DNA from: Halobacteriovoraceae bacterium
GTDB taxonomy: Bacteria; Bdellovibrionota; Bacteriovoracia; Bacteriovoracales; Bacteriovoracaceae
Assembly: GCA_002713145.1 (NCBI GenBank)
Contig: PAVS01000012.1
Span: forward strand, 1-64,000
DNA: 64,000 nt
Direction of reading: 5' to 3'
A program made the position numbers and the translations under genes. Under the pieces are notes generated by a model. The model had not been told where the DNA came from. It saw only the letters and a program-made list of their open reading frames with translations, and did not search any database. Position 1 is the first letter of the stretch, and each line of letters opens with the position of its first letter. Shown one piece after another: positions 8,920 through 17,186 of this stretch.

Positions 8920-10722
8920 ATGAAGAAAAATCATTGTAAAAACGCTCTTATCATTCAGGATCAACACTATCCTATTAAATCAGAGAAGCTCTTGGTAGGT
9001 TCTGCGCCCCATTGTGATATTCGGGTTGATCATGACTCTATTTCTTTTTATCAAGCAATGATCTTTGCGGATCCCTCTGGAAATATAGTTGTGATGGATC
9101 TTGATAGCCATAATGGAACCTATATTAATGGGATCAAAATTGGGACTAAAACATCTCTTTTTGAGGGAGATACCCTCACCCTCGGTAAGATCCATTGTGA
9201 AGTAACGGAGCTATTTGAAGAAGCTCAGTTCGAAAGTCGTGAAGTTGAGACAAAGGTCTACGAAGATCTTCAGGACCTAAAAGTTTATATTCCTGAACAA
9301 AATAAAGAAACTGAAGTGCTCATCGACGATGAGTACTGTGACATTGTTTTTGATGATCAAAACTTCATCCCTAATGCTGTCAATCCACTTAATCAATTTA
9401 GAATTTCAGAAAGTGATTATGTGGCAACAGAAGATCTCGAAGAAGGTTTCGACATAGCCAAAGAAAAAGTGGGGAACTGTGTTCAAATCACAACCACACT
9501 CAATGGCAATATGCTAGAACAATACTACTATGAGCTTCAAGATGGATCGATCAAAGCTTCAAGACTTCCTCTTAAAAATAATGTTGTTATAGATGTTCTC
9601 AGTGCTGAGACAGAAATACCCTTTATCAAACTTAATAATGGTAGACTCGAAGTTCAAGAACTCGAAGGTTTTCATGTCTCTCAAAAATCAATGGAATTGA
9701 CTGGACATGATGTGATCGTCATCACTTGTGGCACCTATCAAGTCTTTGTTGAAGTGGCTAGAGTTCCTCATACCCTTGTCCACATCTCGTCTCTTAGACG
9801 TGACAAGAACTTCTACCAAGATACTGCCAAGAAGTTTGCAGCGGTTATTCTCCCCATGCTTCTCCTGTTATTAGTTGATTTTAGTATTGAAAAGAAAAAA
9901 CCACTCAAGCAACTTTCAATCATCTACAAAAAGCCGACCAATGCTAATGTGAACAATAAGAAAATGGCGAGTGAAAATCCAAGTGAAACGAAAAAAGATA
10001 CGGGGCACAAAAAACAAAAACAACCTGATAAAAAAATTGCACACTCAAAAGCTGGCGAGAAAGCACAACCTAAAAAAGCTCAAGCACAAAAGGTGGCTAA
10101 GGCCAATAATCCTTCAAAGGCTAAGCCAAAGACAAAAGCTTACAAATTTGATATGGCCGCCAATGTTAATTCCATGTTCTCTAAATCGAAAACAGCGAGT
10201 GTCACGAATAATCAAGCGGTCAGTTCAGTTAAGACAACATCTAATGTCACAGGGAGTTTAAATACCAAAGTCAATGGAACCAGTAAAAGTAAGGTGGGCA
10301 CCATGGGTAAAGACTCTGCTGGACGAGCACTGGCAAGTTATGGCTCTAAAGGGCTTTCCAGCAAAGCGGGACGCAATACAGCTTATATACAAACAGAAAC
10401 TGTCGTCTTAGGTTCCATGGATCCAGAATTACTACGAAAGATTTTACAACAATACCTACCTCAATTTAGGCACTGCTATCAGCAAGAACTAGCCTACAAT
10501 TCTGAAGACATCAAAGGAATTGTGGATCTGAATTTTGAGATCAGCGCTGGGGGGAAAGTTGGTAAAATACAAGTCAGACCTAAAGATTCTAGGTTCTCTA
10601 AAAAGGGAACGAATTGTATGGCCGGTGTCTTAGCTATTATTGACTTTCCTAAACCCAAAGGTGGCGGACGAGTTGCAGTTAGACAACCACTTAGTTTTTT
10701 CTCAGAGAAAGAAAAAGGCTAA
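8920..10722 (+). CDS. FHA-domain, single-TM, TonB/AgmX-tail coupling protein (GltG-like)
   Basis: 600 residues from the ATG at 8920, chosen because GGAGG at 8907-8911 is correctly spaced for it; an upstream in-frame ATG at 8905 lies inside the ribosome site. Layout: an N-terminal FHA domain (about 9-95, with SHNGTYING), a middle domain, one TM helix (about 307-323), a Lys/Ala-rich periplasmic stretch, and a C-terminal domain with HCYQQEL (C519) and a second Cys (C566) like the AgmX/PglI tail. The FHA site is degenerate: GS replaces the usual GR (S28), and the SxxH histidine is Gln45. An FHA-TM-TonB-like plan is that of GltG in the Myxococcus gliding complex. Confidence 0.82.
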   Translation: MKKNHCKNALIIQDQHYPIKSEKLLVGSAPHCDIRVDHDSISFYQAMIFADPSGNIVVMDLDSHNGTYINGIKIGTKTSLFEGDTLTLGKIHCEVTELFEEAQFESREVETKVYEDLQDLKVYIPEQNKETEVLIDDEYCDIVFDDQNFIPNAVNPLNQFRISESDYVATEDLEEGFDIAKEKVGNCVQITTTLNGNMLEQYYYELQDGSIKASRLPLKNNVVIDVLSAETEIPFIKLNNGRLEVQELEGFHVSQKSMELTGHDVIVITCGTYQVFVEVARVPHTLVHISSLRRDKNFYQDTAKKFAAVILPMLLLLLVDFSIEKKKPLKQLSIIYKKPTNANVNNKKMASENPSETKKDTGHKKQKQPDKKIAHSKAGEKAQPKKAQAQKVAKANNPSKAKPKTKAYKFDMAANVNSMFSKSKTASVTNNQAVSSVKTTSNVTGSLNTKVNGTSKSKVGTMGKDSAGRALASYGSKGLSSKAGRNTAYIQTETVVLGSMDPELLRKILQQYLPQFRHCYQQELAYNSEDIKGIVDLNFEISAGGKVGKIQVRPKDSRFSKKGTNCMAGVLAIIDFPKPKGGGRVAVRQPLSFFSEKEKG

Positions 10723-10765
10723 AAATCTCATATTCAAAAAGTGATCTCTCCTCTATACTGGGCTT

Positions 10766-11596
10766 ATGATTTCGACGCTGTATCAAGCCTACAAAGAGTA
10801 TGTCATCTTTTTTGGGATTTTCTTTTCCCTCTATATCGTTTATTTGATCATCGGGATGATCATTACTCATTCTCAATTAAAAAATGATCAAAAAAGAAGG
10901 GCTTTTTCTAACCTGAGGGCTATTTTCTTTTTATTCATGCTGAGTACCTTCTTGTACCTCTGGGCCCATGAACTGCAACAGTTTATTCTCTCTATAGCAG
11001 CGATTTTAGCAGCCCTTGCCATCGCTTTTAAAGAGTTTTTCTTATGCTTAGCAGGCTATTTTTATAGAACATTTTCCCACCCTTTTTCCGTGGGTGACCG
11101 TATTCAAGTCACGGACTTTCGCGGCGATGTGGTGAACGTGGGTTTACTAACGACACAACTGCTGGAGGTAGGACCAAATAATTACACTCACCAATACACA
11201 GGACGTATGCTGGCCATTCCCAACTCACTCTTTATCTCTCATCCTATTCTCAATGAAACGGATAATGTTCATGATGATGATAAAGATTATGCACTTCATG
11301 TTTTTAAAGTCCCGATTAAAAACAATAAAAACTGGACCAAACACTATAAACAAATCCTAGACTGCGCTAACACGATCTGCAAAGAACATATTGAGCCGGC
11401 TCAAAAATACTTTCATCGTCTTGCTCGCAAAAGACATGTGGACTCTCCCGATATTGAACCTAGAATTAATGTACGAGTTTCTAATTCTGAACAATTAGAG
11501 CTTATTGTAAGAGTCACTGTTCCCGTTGCGCTTAAAGGCCGAGTTGAACAAAAAATTTTAAAAGATTATCTCAATAAAATACACACGGAAGCCTAA
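10766..11596 (+). CDS. MscS-family mechanosensitive channel
   Basis: 276 residues. Three hydrophobic helices (about 10-35, 50-70, 72-100) lead into the MscS beta domain (FSVGDRIQVTDFRGDVVNVGLLTTQLL), followed by the conserved IPNS step. Such channels open under membrane tension and release solutes during hypo-osmotic shock. It is smaller than many MscS proteins but has the core domain. There is no Shine-Dalgarno; TATACT at 10754-10759 ends six bases before the ATG, so the transcript may be leaderless. The stop overlaps the Nudix gene start. Confidence 0.85.
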   Translation: MISTLYQAYKEYVIFFGIFFSLYIVYLIIGMIITHSQLKNDQKRRAFSNLRAIFFLFMLSTFLYLWAHELQQFILSIAAILAALAIAFKEFFLCLAGYFYRTFSHPFSVGDRIQVTDFRGDVVNVGLLTTQLLEVGPNNYTHQYTGRMLAIPNSLFISHPILNETDNVHDDDKDYALHVFKVPIKNNKNWTKHYKQILDCANTICKEHIEPAQKYFHRLARKRHVDSPDIEPRINVRVSNSEQLELIVRVTVPVALKGRVEQKILKDYLNKIHTEA

Positions 11597-12111
11597 TGGA
11601 AGAAATAAAATACGATGGTCAATTTATAAAAGTTACAGAAGAACTTATTGAAGGAAATATTTGGGAGCGAGTCTATCTGAAAGATGGTTTGCAAATCTTT
11701 CCCATGAACGATCAAAAAGAAATCTACATGATCGAAGAGCGCCGCCCTCATGAAATCAATCCCATTCGTTTTAAGTTTGTCACTGGACTTATGGACAAAA
11801 TAGGTGAAGATCCTCTTGAAACCGCCAACAGAGAACTTCAAGAAGAAATTGGACTCAAAGCTAAGACCCTCAAAATTATTAATCATCGGGTGAGCTCAGG
11901 AACGATCAATAACCAATTTTATCAAATCTTGGCCACTGAACTTTTCCCTTCTAAAATTCCTAATCCTGATGGAGAAGAGACCATTGTGAGCATAAAAGCT
12001 TATCCACTCGATGATATAGTTGAATTTATTCAGACAGGTAAACTTCCTTGGGATATGGGAGCTCTGGCGATCTTTAAAATTAAGGCCATGCTAGAGCAAG
12101 GCGATATATAA
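11596..12111 (+). CDS. Nudix hydrolase (ADP-ribose pyrophosphatase-like)
   Basis: 171 residues. The Nudix helix is clear: E71, then R79-E80-L81-x-E83-E84-x-G86, and the preceding IEERRPH segment resembles ADP-ribose pyrophosphatases. The loop between the first Gly (G64) and E71 has six residues rather than the usual five, a one-residue insertion. Likely hydrolyses a nucleoside diphosphate linked to another moiety; the substrate cannot be read from sequence. It is translationally coupled to the MscS gene (TAATG). Confidence 0.85.
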   Translation: MEEIKYDGQFIKVTEELIEGNIWERVYLKDGLQIFPMNDQKEIYMIEERRPHEINPIRFKFVTGLMDKIGEDPLETANRELQEEIGLKAKTLKIINHRVSSGTINNQFYQILATELFPSKIPNPDGEETIVSIKAYPLDDIVEFIQTGKLPWDMGALAIFKIKAMLEQGDI

Positions 12112-12116
12112 GCACT

Positions 12117-12132
12117 TGGCAATATCTTTGCA
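12117..12132 (+). promoter_or_regulatory. candidate sigma-54 (-24/-12) promoter for the secreted protein at 12220
   Basis: TGGCAA-N5-TTGCA, with GG and GC exactly ten bases apart, matches the RpoN consensus TGGCAC-N5-TTGCW at all but one core position. The expected transcription start is near 12143, giving a leader of about 77 bases before the ATG at 12220. It lies immediately after the Nudix stop codon. Confidence 0.55.
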
Positions 12133-12219
12133 ATAAATCTGTTCATTACTTAAGAATTCACACTTATAGAGGATCTTGACTCAGGATAAGTGTTTAGTTT
12201 TTTGACAGGAATTAAGTTT

Positions 12220-12870
12220 ATGGACACTACAAAGCTATTATTTGTCTTTATGACTTTATCATCATTTTCAGCCTTCTCTCAGCACCTTGCGTGGGAAAAT
12301 ATTGTCGAGCAGGAATACCAAAAAGAAGTGAATCTCAAACGAATCAACTTCCCCCATTCATTTTATTTTGACTGGAAAAATAAGTATGGAATAAGCCCTA
12401 GAGATAACGACGGTATTTGGGGTACTCGATCGGTTAAACGTTTTAATTGTAAGCATAAAAAACTCATCCCCACTCACAAAGGAATGGATCAAAAAGTCTA
12501 TCATCTCTTCGAGTATAGGGCCTATGATAACCGTAAAATCCCAGGCACGGCTTACGAATGTTTAGTTAAGTCCAATGGTCCTAAAAAATATTGTCTACGG
12601 GCTGATACTCTAAATCGCGTTCTGATGTCTGACCTCTATCGTGATAAATGCGGCAACTTCTATAGAGGTGTTATATATCGCAGCTTCTTAACAGACAACG
12701 AGAGTATGGGGACCCTATTTACCCCAGGAAGAACTGCTTACCCCAAACCTAACTCACCCTATAATAACGATTATCGGCCTGGTGATACTTATGAAGTAGA
12801 TAAGAATGAGTTTTTATTATTTATGCACTTAACGAAAAAAGAAAGAGAAAAGATAAGCCATCAACCTTAA
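12220..12870 (+). CDS. hypothetical secreted cysteine-containing protein
   Basis: 216 residues from the ATG at 12220, which gives a clean signal peptide (1-21, ending AFSQ) and is preceded by CAGGA; a GTG at 12190 would place extra residues before it and is rejected. The mature part has several Cys residues, suggesting disulfides in the periplasm or outside, and a Pro/Tyr/Asn-rich segment. No family is recognised. A candidate sigma-54 promoter lies just upstream, so it may respond to a specific signal through an enhancer-binding protein. Confidence 0.7.
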   Translation: MDTTKLLFVFMTLSSFSAFSQHLAWENIVEQEYQKEVNLKRINFPHSFYFDWKNKYGISPRDNDGIWGTRSVKRFNCKHKKLIPTHKGMDQKVYHLFEYRAYDNRKIPGTAYECLVKSNGPKKYCLRADTLNRVLMSDLYRDKCGNFYRGVIYRSFLTDNESMGTLFTPGRTAYPKPNSPYNNDYRPGDTYEVDKNEFLLFMHLTKKEREKISHQP

Positions 12871-12875
12871 TTATA

Positions 12876-13478
12876 TTATTTTAGAAAAGCTATCTTTTTG
12901 AAAAGTAGTCTGCCATTTTTCCTTGAAAAGTTTTTTAACCAATACTCACTTTTCAAACAACTTGATAGAGACTCTCTTGAACATCCTAAAAGGTGGGAAA
13001 GACGTGTAATATTCATTCGAGAAGGTAAAGCCAAGTAATCCCCATCAGTACCAATCTTAGATTCTAGCATTGAGAGTGCTACTTTTAGTTTGTCATGAGT
13101 TTTATTGTGATGAGCTATTTCTTGGATCTTAAAACTATTAAGAAGAGCGCTTCTGAGATTTTCATATATTAACTTATCCATTAAATCTGTATCATATTCA
13201 AGCAGTTTTTTAATAGGTATTCCCATATATTCAATGTCACTAAGCGCAGTGTAATTGAGATTTTCTAATGGCTTATATGTTTGATCTAAAAGAGGAAAGA
13301 GGTCATTCTTACCAAGAATAAGAACAGATTTTCTAGAGGCAACAGTCTTAGAACTTACTGCTATAAAACCTCTCTCAATAAAAAAGATATTTCTGTCAAA
13401 AAACTTTTGTGAAAAGCCCACTTTACTATTTATTTTTCCCGATAAGATATCAGGTAAGTTATTGATTACATTTTTCAT
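12876..13478 (-). CDS. Crp/Fnr-family transcriptional regulator (first of two)
   Basis: 200 residues from the ATG at 13478; the longer frame to 13565 adds an improbable hydrophobic tail. An N-terminal cyclic-nucleotide-like beta-barrel is followed by the Crp helix-turn-helix near the C-terminus (LSHLLGCSRESLSSCLK), in which the DNA-contacting Arg and Glu of Crp (R180, E181) are kept. The residues aligning with R82 and S83 of E. coli Crp, which hold cAMP phosphate, are not conserved (LENLNY), and no FNR-type cysteines are seen, so the ligand is unknown. Two GTGA-N6-TCAC-type boxes lie in its upstream region, so autoregulation is likely. Confidence 0.85.
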   Translation of the reverse strand: MKNVINNLPDILSGKINSKVGFSQKFFDRNIFFIERGFIAVSSKTVASRKSVLILGKNDLFPLLDQTYKPLENLNYTALSDIEYMGIPIKKLLEYDTDLMDKLIYENLRSALLNSFKIQEIAHHNKTHDKLKVALSMLESKIGTDGDYLALPSRMNITRLSHLLGCSRESLSSCLKSEYWLKNFSRKNGRLLFKKIAFLK

Positions 13479-13530
13479 ATATAATTCAAATTCTAACAAC
13501 AGCAAAAAAAAATGTATAGATACAAACCAT

Positions 13531-13544
13531 GTTAAAGGTTTCAC
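13531..13544. promoter_or_regulatory. Crp-like box (imperfect) upstream of the regulator gene
   Basis: GTTAAAGGTTTCAC followed by A: one mismatch from the GTGA-N6-TCAC palindrome seen at 13581 and 21196. It is about 60 bp upstream of the regulator ATG at 13478, overlapping the likely -35 region of a TATACA (13518-13513, minus strand), a position suited to repression. Confidence 0.55.
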
Positions 13545-13580
13545 AAAGCTCGCAAATTCTTTCACTCTTTCTACAAAAAC

Positions 13581-13594
13581 GTGAAAGCTTTCAC
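13581..13594. promoter_or_regulatory. perfect Crp-like palindrome in the divergent regulator / response-regulator region
   Basis: GTGAAAGCTTTCAC is a perfect 14-bp palindrome fitting the Crp half-site arrangement GTGA-N6-TCAC. Its centre (13587.5) is 61.5 bp upstream of base 13649, the predicted start of transcription and translation of the response regulator, which is the classical class I Crp activation distance. Confidence 0.7.
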
Positions 13595-13636
13595 ACTTTT
13601 AGAAAGTTTATGTATTCAACTCTTGTTTTTTTTAAC

Positions 13637-13642
13637 TATACT
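13637..13642 (+). promoter_or_regulatory. -10 element for a likely leaderless response-regulator transcript
   Basis: TATACT ends seven bases before the ATG at 13649, and no Shine-Dalgarno lies between them. Initiation would therefore start at or next to the A of the ATG. Confidence 0.5.
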
Positions 13643-13648
13643 TCTGAT

Positions 13649-14008
13649 ATGAGTAAACGGTATTCAATTTTAGTCATCGAAGACGACTATTCTAATTTAA
13701 GAGTACTTGAGATTTTTTTATCTCAATTCAGTTTTAAAGTTTTGAGTTTAGATTCCTCTGAAAAAGCATGGGAGTTTCTCTCTCAGACAACTTGCACTTT
13801 TGACATAATACTATCCGATATTAGGCTACCAAAGTTGAACGGTTTAGACTTAGCTCGAAAAATCAAAGCTTCTTCTCATTTAAAATTTATTCCTCTTTTT
13901 GCAATAACGGCTTATGCAAATGAAGATTATAGAAACAAATGCTTTGACTCTGGATTTGATTATTTTTTCCCAAGCCTCTCAACCTTAATCTTCTCTACAA
14001 CACTATAA
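13649..14008 (+). CDS. CheY-like receiver-domain response regulator, C-terminus apparently frameshifted
   Basis: 119 residues as read. The receiver core is intact: acidic pair D12/D13, phospho-acceptor D57 (LSDIRLP) and T87. The expected Lys-Pro near the end is missing: the frame reads FFPSLST. Adding one T to the T6 run at 13963-13968 restores FFPKPLNLNLLYNTI and a stop at 14029-14031 (127 residues), the canonical end of a receiver. So this is a recent frameshift, a slippage site, or a sequencing error. It is a single-domain regulator with no output domain. The start at 13649 is chosen from the domain boundary and the -10 element just upstream. Confidence 0.8.
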   Translation: MSKRYSILVIEDDYSNLRVLEIFLSQFSFKVLSLDSSEKAWEFLSQTTCTFDIILSDIRLPKLNGLDLARKIKASSHLKFIPLFAITAYANEDYRNKCFDSGFDYFFPSLSTLIFSTTL

Positions 14009-14049
14009 TAGCAAGCTTACCGACTTCATAAGAAGCTATAAATGAGTTC

Positions 14050-14367
14050 TTATTTTATTTGATTATTATTTTCGAATATGATTGTGTTATAAACTTTCCC
14101 TTGAATATATTTTTTTTGTATAGACTCTGCATCCCTTTTACTAATATTTTCAAATACTGTAGATAGTTTATCTGTCATTGAATATATTAGCATGCTCACT
14201 TTAACTTCAGCTTTCTCGATGATGATAATATGTGAAACTTTTTGCCCTTTCCTTATTCTATACTTTAACTCACTCATTAAACTGTAAAGTTTATCGTACA
14301 TTTCATCTACAATATCTACATCGTGAAAAGAGAGAGATTTGTAAATATACTGAGTTGCTGTAGTCAT
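14050..14367 (-). CDS. hypothetical 105-residue protein
   Basis: 105 residues from the ATG at 14367, which is preceded by a near-perfect AAGGAGGT Shine-Dalgarno; an earlier in-frame start at 14400 is rejected for that reason. The sequence is soluble, mixed alpha/beta in character, Lys/Ile rich, with no signal peptide or recognised motif. It lies 115 bp downstream of the glycosyltransferase operon on the same strand and may be its last member or a separate unit. Function unknown. Confidence 0.6.
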   Translation of the reverse strand: MTTATQYIYKSLSFHDVDIVDEMYDKLYSLMSELKYRIRKGQKVSHIIIIEKAEVKVSMLIYSMTDKLSTVFENISKRDAESIQKKYIQGKVYNTIIFENNNQIK

Positions 14368-14482
14368 GAGTACCTCCTTCTCATAAAATTGCACTAACAA
14401 TGTATCGTATTTGGTATGTATGATATGACAATTATTGTGTTGTTTTGTGTAAACTTGAGTAAGCTTAGTGTGAACACTTTAA

Positions 14483-14941
14483 CTATTTTTTAGTTTTAAA
14501 GTATATGAAACAACCAAGGCCAGTTAATAAAATACCTAACACTCTATACTTATCAAGAGAAATATTCTTTACATAATAGTCCCAAACAATGGAGCTTACT
14601 AACTGAGCCAATACAACGAAGACAACTGTCTTTGCAGCACCTAAATAGGTGAAACTTAATGCATAACCTAACACAATCATAGCTCCTAAAAAGCCTGGTA
14701 TAAGGTACCATAGCCTTAAATTTACTTTGCTCGGAAGTTTAAAACCAGAAAATGAATTTAGAGCTCCATGATAAGCTAGAATCACCAGAGTGATTGCAAT
14801 TGTAAAAACGACAATATTATTGATAAAAAGAGTATATGTTAATCCAAATTTACTTTGGATTAACTCATTCATACCTGATTGCAAAGTCAGTACGAAGCCT
14901 AAAAAAATTGGTAAAAAGATTCCTATTGAAAGACTATTCAT
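14483..14941 (-). CDS. YdcZ/DUF606-type DMT-superfamily membrane transporter
   Basis: 152 residues with about five hydrophobic helices. The N-terminal half (LQSGMNELIQSKFG) and the C-terminal VLGILLTGLGCFIYF resemble the YdcZ/DUF606 branch of the drug/metabolite transporter superfamily, small proteins thought to work as dimers. It is the last gene of the eight-gene minus-strand operon, two bases after the channel gene, so it could export the operon's product; that is inference. Confidence 0.75.
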   Translation of the reverse strand: MNSLSIGIFLPIFLGFVLTLQSGMNELIQSKFGLTYTLFINNIVVFTIAITLVILAYHGALNSFSGFKLPSKVNLRLWYLIPGFLGAMIVLGYALSFTYLGAAKTVVFVVLAQLVSSIVWDYYVKNISLDKYRVLGILLTGLGCFIYFKTKK

Positions 14942-14943
14942 GA

Positions 14944-15954
14944 TTAATTACACTCACGTGGTTTAGATAGCACTTTTTTATGCTTACTATTTTTTCCTTC
15001 GAAATAAGAAAAAGCTAGCAAGTATTCCCTAATAGTAAGAAGTTGAATTAATTCCTCGTTCTTTTCGAAATCCACTTTATATTCTTTCAAAAGCTCAAAG
15101 AGATCTTCATGATTATAAGTAAAACTTTTATAAACTTTATCACTTCTCTCTTTCGAATTCTGGGTATATTTTTCTATGGTACGGATCATAAACTTCACTT
15201 TAATATAAGCTAGATTTCCTTGTCGAGATGGCTTATAGTATTGCACTAATAGAGCATCAAAAAGATTAAGAACATTTAAATTAAGTGAATAGCCTTTCCC
15301 TTGGAAGTAGAAATGACTTAAAATAGGATACACGTATCCTCTGTAGGACTCTTTTAGAAGTTGATTTGATATAGATAAAACTTCACTATCTAATTCATTT
15401 GCACTCCCTCCAGTCCAAGCATTCTTTATAATATCCTCTGTGGTTTCACCAATTAAATTTATTTTTGTTATGAGTCTTCTTCTATCTACAAGAGCAGATA
15501 ATACTGGTATAACGTAACTTACCATTAATGATAATAACAGGGTCACAAGAAATGCACCTGAAGTAGTCACAATAGTCCAAGGAAACCTATTAGGAACATA
15601 ATCACCAATACCTAAATTTGAAAAAGTAGATCCTACAAAGTAGATAATATCTAAAGTAGAAACGCTAGGATCATTTTTGCCTGAAACGGAATAGTCTCCT
15701 ATTGTAAGAAAAATACACCAACATATATACAAAAGCGTATACCAAACACAAATAATTCCAATAATGAAGCTTGGCCCTGCCATTTTTATGGGGATACTAA
15801 AATTGAGCTTGTAATGAAAATATAGTATCACCTGCCAAACTTTTTCTGTCCAAAACTTCGTGATTGGGCCAGCTCCTCCATGGCTAAGGATAGTGACTGC
15901 AATATCGTAGAGAACTAATAAAACAATAAAAAATGTTATCAATGATAAAAACAT
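14944..15954 (-). CDS. two-TM potassium-channel-like membrane protein
   Basis: 336 residues. Helices at about 1-20, 62-85 and 128-150; between the last two lies a pore loop with the filter-like sequence NLGIGDY (113-119), close to the TxGYGD filter of K+ channels (Ion_trans_2 family). The rest is a cytoplasmic domain of about 180 residues with no recognised ligand site. Why an ion channel sits in a glycosyltransferase operon is unclear; it is spaced 13 bp after the DUF1989 gene and 2 bp before the transporter gene. Confidence 0.78.
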   Translation of the reverse strand: MFLSLITFFIVLLVLYDIAVTILSHGGAGPITKFWTEKVWQVILYFHYKLNFSIPIKMAGPSFIIGIICVWYTLLYICWCIFLTIGDYSVSGKNDPSVSTLDIIYFVGSTFSNLGIGDYVPNRFPWTIVTTSGAFLVTLLLSLMVSYVIPVLSALVDRRRLITKINLIGETTEDIIKNAWTGGSANELDSEVLSISNQLLKESYRGYVYPILSHFYFQGKGYSLNLNVLNLFDALLVQYYKPSRQGNLAYIKVKFMIRTIEKYTQNSKERSDKVYKSFTYNHEDLFELLKEYKVDFEKNEELIQLLTIREYLLAFSYFEGKNSKHKKVLSKPRECN

Positions 15955-15967
15955 TATAAACTTTTAA

Positions 15968-16546
15968 CTATATCACTTCGTATTTAATTGGCTTGAAGCT
16001 TCCTCCGTTTGATTGAGGAGCTGAGCAAGATGTAAGACCAACGATGAGATCATCTAATGCTTCAAAAGTTATAAAATCACCTGCTATCGTTGTTGGTTCA
16101 ATAACTTCTATTTGACCTTTAGAAGATATGGGGACGTTCATAAAAATATTAAAAGTTGCAGGAAGACATGTTTCTTTAAAATTTTCATCATACTCCTTAA
16201 AAGCATGTAGCAGATTACCTTCACACCCTCTGTGTTGATAATCTTCATACAGGATAGAAAAAGTGTCATGACTGCAAGGTGTTAATAAAAAGTCATGACT
16301 CCCGTTAGAATCTTCGATAATTTTAAACATGGGTTTACTTTTTGATGAATAAAGTAAATCCCCAGTTGACAGTAGAATCTTTGATGCATAATCAAATGTT
16401 CTTCCATTAGATAAATAATCCTGATAATCGCCTTTAATATAGCAGAATAAGTCTGAAACTTGTTTTCCCTCAATATCTATAACTTTCAGTTTTTGGCCTT
16501 TTTTTAATTCAAAAGCGACACCAGTTCTTTGTTCAACTATAGGCAT
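15968..16546 (-). CDS. DUF1989 (urea-carboxylase-associated / carboxyguanidine deiminase-like) protein
   Basis: 192 residues. The family hallmarks are present: STGDLLYSS (60-68), HDFLLTPCS (84-92), HRGCEGNLLHAF (105-116) and CSAPQSNGG (174-182). C91, C108 and C174 would be the conserved metal-ligand cysteines. Characterised members CgiA/CgiB form a carboxyguanidine deiminase next to guanidine (urea) carboxylase, but there is only one copy here and no carboxylase. It overlaps the haem-oxygenase-like gene by 14 bp and has its own AAGGAG, so the two products probably act together on a urea- or guanidine-type group. Confidence 0.85.
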   Translation of the reverse strand: MPIVEQRTGVAFELKKGQKLKVIDIEGKQVSDLFCYIKGDYQDYLSNGRTFDYASKILLSTGDLLYSSKSKPMFKIIEDSNGSHDFLLTPCSHDTFSILYEDYQHRGCEGNLLHAFKEYDENFKETCLPATFNIFMNVPISSKGQIEVIEPTTIAGDFITFEALDDLIVGLTSCSAPQSNGGSFKPIKYEVI

Positions 16547-17183
16547 GACTTTTTCTCCTTAATTTATCAATTGGACATTCGTGAATATTCTTATAAATCT
16601 TACCTGTATATTGTAATATTTCAGAGTTCACCCCATGATCCGCCATCATAGGATTTATGAATCCTTGAAGTTTTTTATCAAATTTTCTAATCAGGTTTCT
16701 GATCTTGAAAAATTTGTTTTCTTTTTTTAGTTTCACGAATTGCTTATGAGGATTGAAGACGATGCAGGGTTTAGGAGAGCGTCTACTTAATCGTGGACTT
16801 TCAGGATGAAGCAAAATAAGAAAATATGAGGTTTCAGCTAGACTATAAGAAAAATTATTATCATGAGGATCGGAAGAAACGGAATCATCATGTTTAAAGT
16901 TTTGCTCATCTAGCCTCAACATTTGATTTAAAAGATTCCAAAAAGAACTTTCGAACTCATCGAAATTTGTCTCATACTCAAACTCGAAGATTAAAGATCT
17001 AATCGTTTTATCGTCTTTTTTTAGTTTATGACTAAATTCTATTACGGTTTTATAAATTTCATCAATGTTATTCTCAATACTATCTATATTTTTCACTTCT
17101 AGATTTCCGCGTTTAAGAAGTGATTTTGCCATGACGCAAGGGAAAGACTTACTTTGAATATGTTCATATACATTTGGTGCCAT
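16533..17183 (-). CDS. YqcI/YcgG-family protein, GntA-like haem-dependent N-oxygenase
   Basis: 216 residues with the family signature in order: FPC (14-16), HPESPRLSRR (126-135), FNPHKQF (143-149) and INPMMADHGVNSE (176-188). This family includes GntA, which N-hydroxylates a cyclic guanidine in guanitoxin synthesis, and relatives that hydroxylate arginine or polyamines using haem. N-hydroxylation of a guanidino or amino group is therefore the best guess; the substrate is unknown. It lies 3 bp after the GT2 gene and overlaps the DUF1989 gene. Confidence 0.82.
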   Translation of the reverse strand: MAPNVYEHIQSKSFPCVMAKSLLKRGNLEVKNIDSIENNIDEIYKTVIEFSHKLKKDDKTIRSLIFEFEYETNFDEFESSFWNLLNQMLRLDEQNFKHDDSVSSDPHDNNFSYSLAETSYFLILLHPESPRLSRRSPKPCIVFNPHKQFVKLKKENKFFKIRNLIRKFDKKLQGFINPMMADHGVNSEILQYTGKIYKNIHECPIDKLRRKSHAYS

Positions 17184-17186
17184 ATA

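Noticed and set aside
14467..14478. Palindrome AGTGTGAACACT downstream of the YdcZ-type gene
   Set aside because: Half-site spacing differs from the Crp-like boxes, and there is no second copy; could be chance.
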